DNA of 32,487 bases from Coriobacteriia bacterium (GTDB taxonomy: Bacteria > Actinomycetota > Coriobacteriia > Coriobacteriales > UBA8131), in contig WRBR01000012.1 in assembly GCA_009784425.1 (NCBI GenBank), positions 1-32,487 on the forward strand, written 5' to 3'. The translations under genes and the position numbers were made by a program. The notes beneath the pieces are model-generated. The model was not told the origin of the DNA. It saw only the letters and a list, made by a program, of their open reading frames with translations, and ran no database searches. This document shows positions 32,292-32,487 of this stretch, in pieces (position 1 is the first letter of the stretch; the number at the start of each line of letters is the position of its first letter).

Positions 32292-32487
32292 CATCGGACT
32301 CACCGGGGACGGGGAAAGTGACTCACTGGGTGGAACAGGGGGACGGGGTTAGTGTTCCAATTTGACCTTGGTCAAATTGGAACACTAACCCCGTCCCCCT
32401 GTTCCACCCAGTGAGTCACTTTCCCCGTCCCCGGTGAGTCCGATGCTAGGGAGCAATGAGTAAAACCACTTCGCCTTTGAGCTTTTG
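32250..32487. repeat. Perfect inverted repeat to the window end, including copy 7 and a mirrored rsmI 3' end
   Basis: The window is perfectly palindromic from 32250 to its last base around 32368/32369 (CCAATTTGACC-TT-GGTCAAATTGG). The inner 32297-32440 is a GGGACGGGG element with TGACTCA and GGAAC modules and the same centre as copy 4. The outer 47 nt (32441-32487) repeat in reverse the last codons of rsmI plus its flank, so the right edge probably reflects a fold-back in assembly. Confidence 0.9.

Overview
The window looks like a piece of an anaerobic, Gram-positive actinobacterial chromosome, most likely Coriobacteriia or a close relative. This is an inference from gene content: a paired CeoB/CeoC-type (TrkA) potassium regulator, a Veg-family gene, the order tilS-hpt-ftsH-folE-folP-folK, a short SRP RNA, and a large anaerobic electron-bifurcation cluster. 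No ribosomal RNA gene or other decisive taxonomic marker is present. Nearly all genes are ordinary and intact. The first gene is cut by the left edge, and the right edge is a suspicious fold-back.

Layout. 1-893: 3' part of a GlpA-associated-type FAD/NAD oxidoreductase carrying a 197-nt palindrome in frame. 890-3164 (minus): tRNA-Arg, purE, uppP and a small HEYGH metallopeptidase-like gene translationally coupled to uppP. 3202-5376 (minus): a two-4Fe-4S electron-transfer protein and a NiaP-like MFS transporter with abutting stop and start codons. 5448-12134 (plus): seven tightly coupled genes, hdrC-hdrB-hdrA-flxD-flxC-flxB-flxA, apparently a complete flavin oxidoreductase/heterodisulfide-reductase-like (Flox-Hdr) complex. 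12275-15648 (minus): small monooxygenase-fold protein, ArsB/NhaD-type permease, PII-like protein, Veg, DedA. 15718-15936: SRP RNA (minus) and tRNA-Gly(CCC) (plus), divergent. 16017-17755 (minus): two TrkA proteins, an unexplained long inverted repeat, and a 48-aa DUF5679-like zinc-ribbon gene. 17929-24676 (minus): glmM, an 815-aa membrane protein with VIEP repeats, and a 952-aa M28-like membrane peptidase with a huge disordered insert. 24840-32291 (plus): a candidate leader with mutually exclusive hairpins, then tilS, hpt, ftsH, folE, folP and a folK-rsmI fusion.

The most striking signal is a family of modular palindromes built around GGGACGGGG. There are seven copies. Four lie in frame inside protein genes (FAD oxidoreductase, uppP, the MFS transporter, and the folK/rsmI junction). 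Two lie between genes, and one lies just past the rsmI stop at the window end. Arms are perfect or nearly perfect and up to 97 nt long. They are assembled from interchangeable modules whose edges read GGTAC, GGAAC, GGGAC or TGACTCA. The in-frame copies sit in predicted loops or between domains, and one appears to have welded two genes into a single ORF.

How the genes work together: the Flox-Hdr cluster would oxidise NADH and split electrons between ferredoxin and a thiol/disulfide partner. The ferredoxin-like protein encoded divergently next to it may be linked, though this is not shown. uppP and glmM serve cell-wall synthesis. folE-folP-folK serve tetrahydrofolate synthesis; folB is absent from this run.
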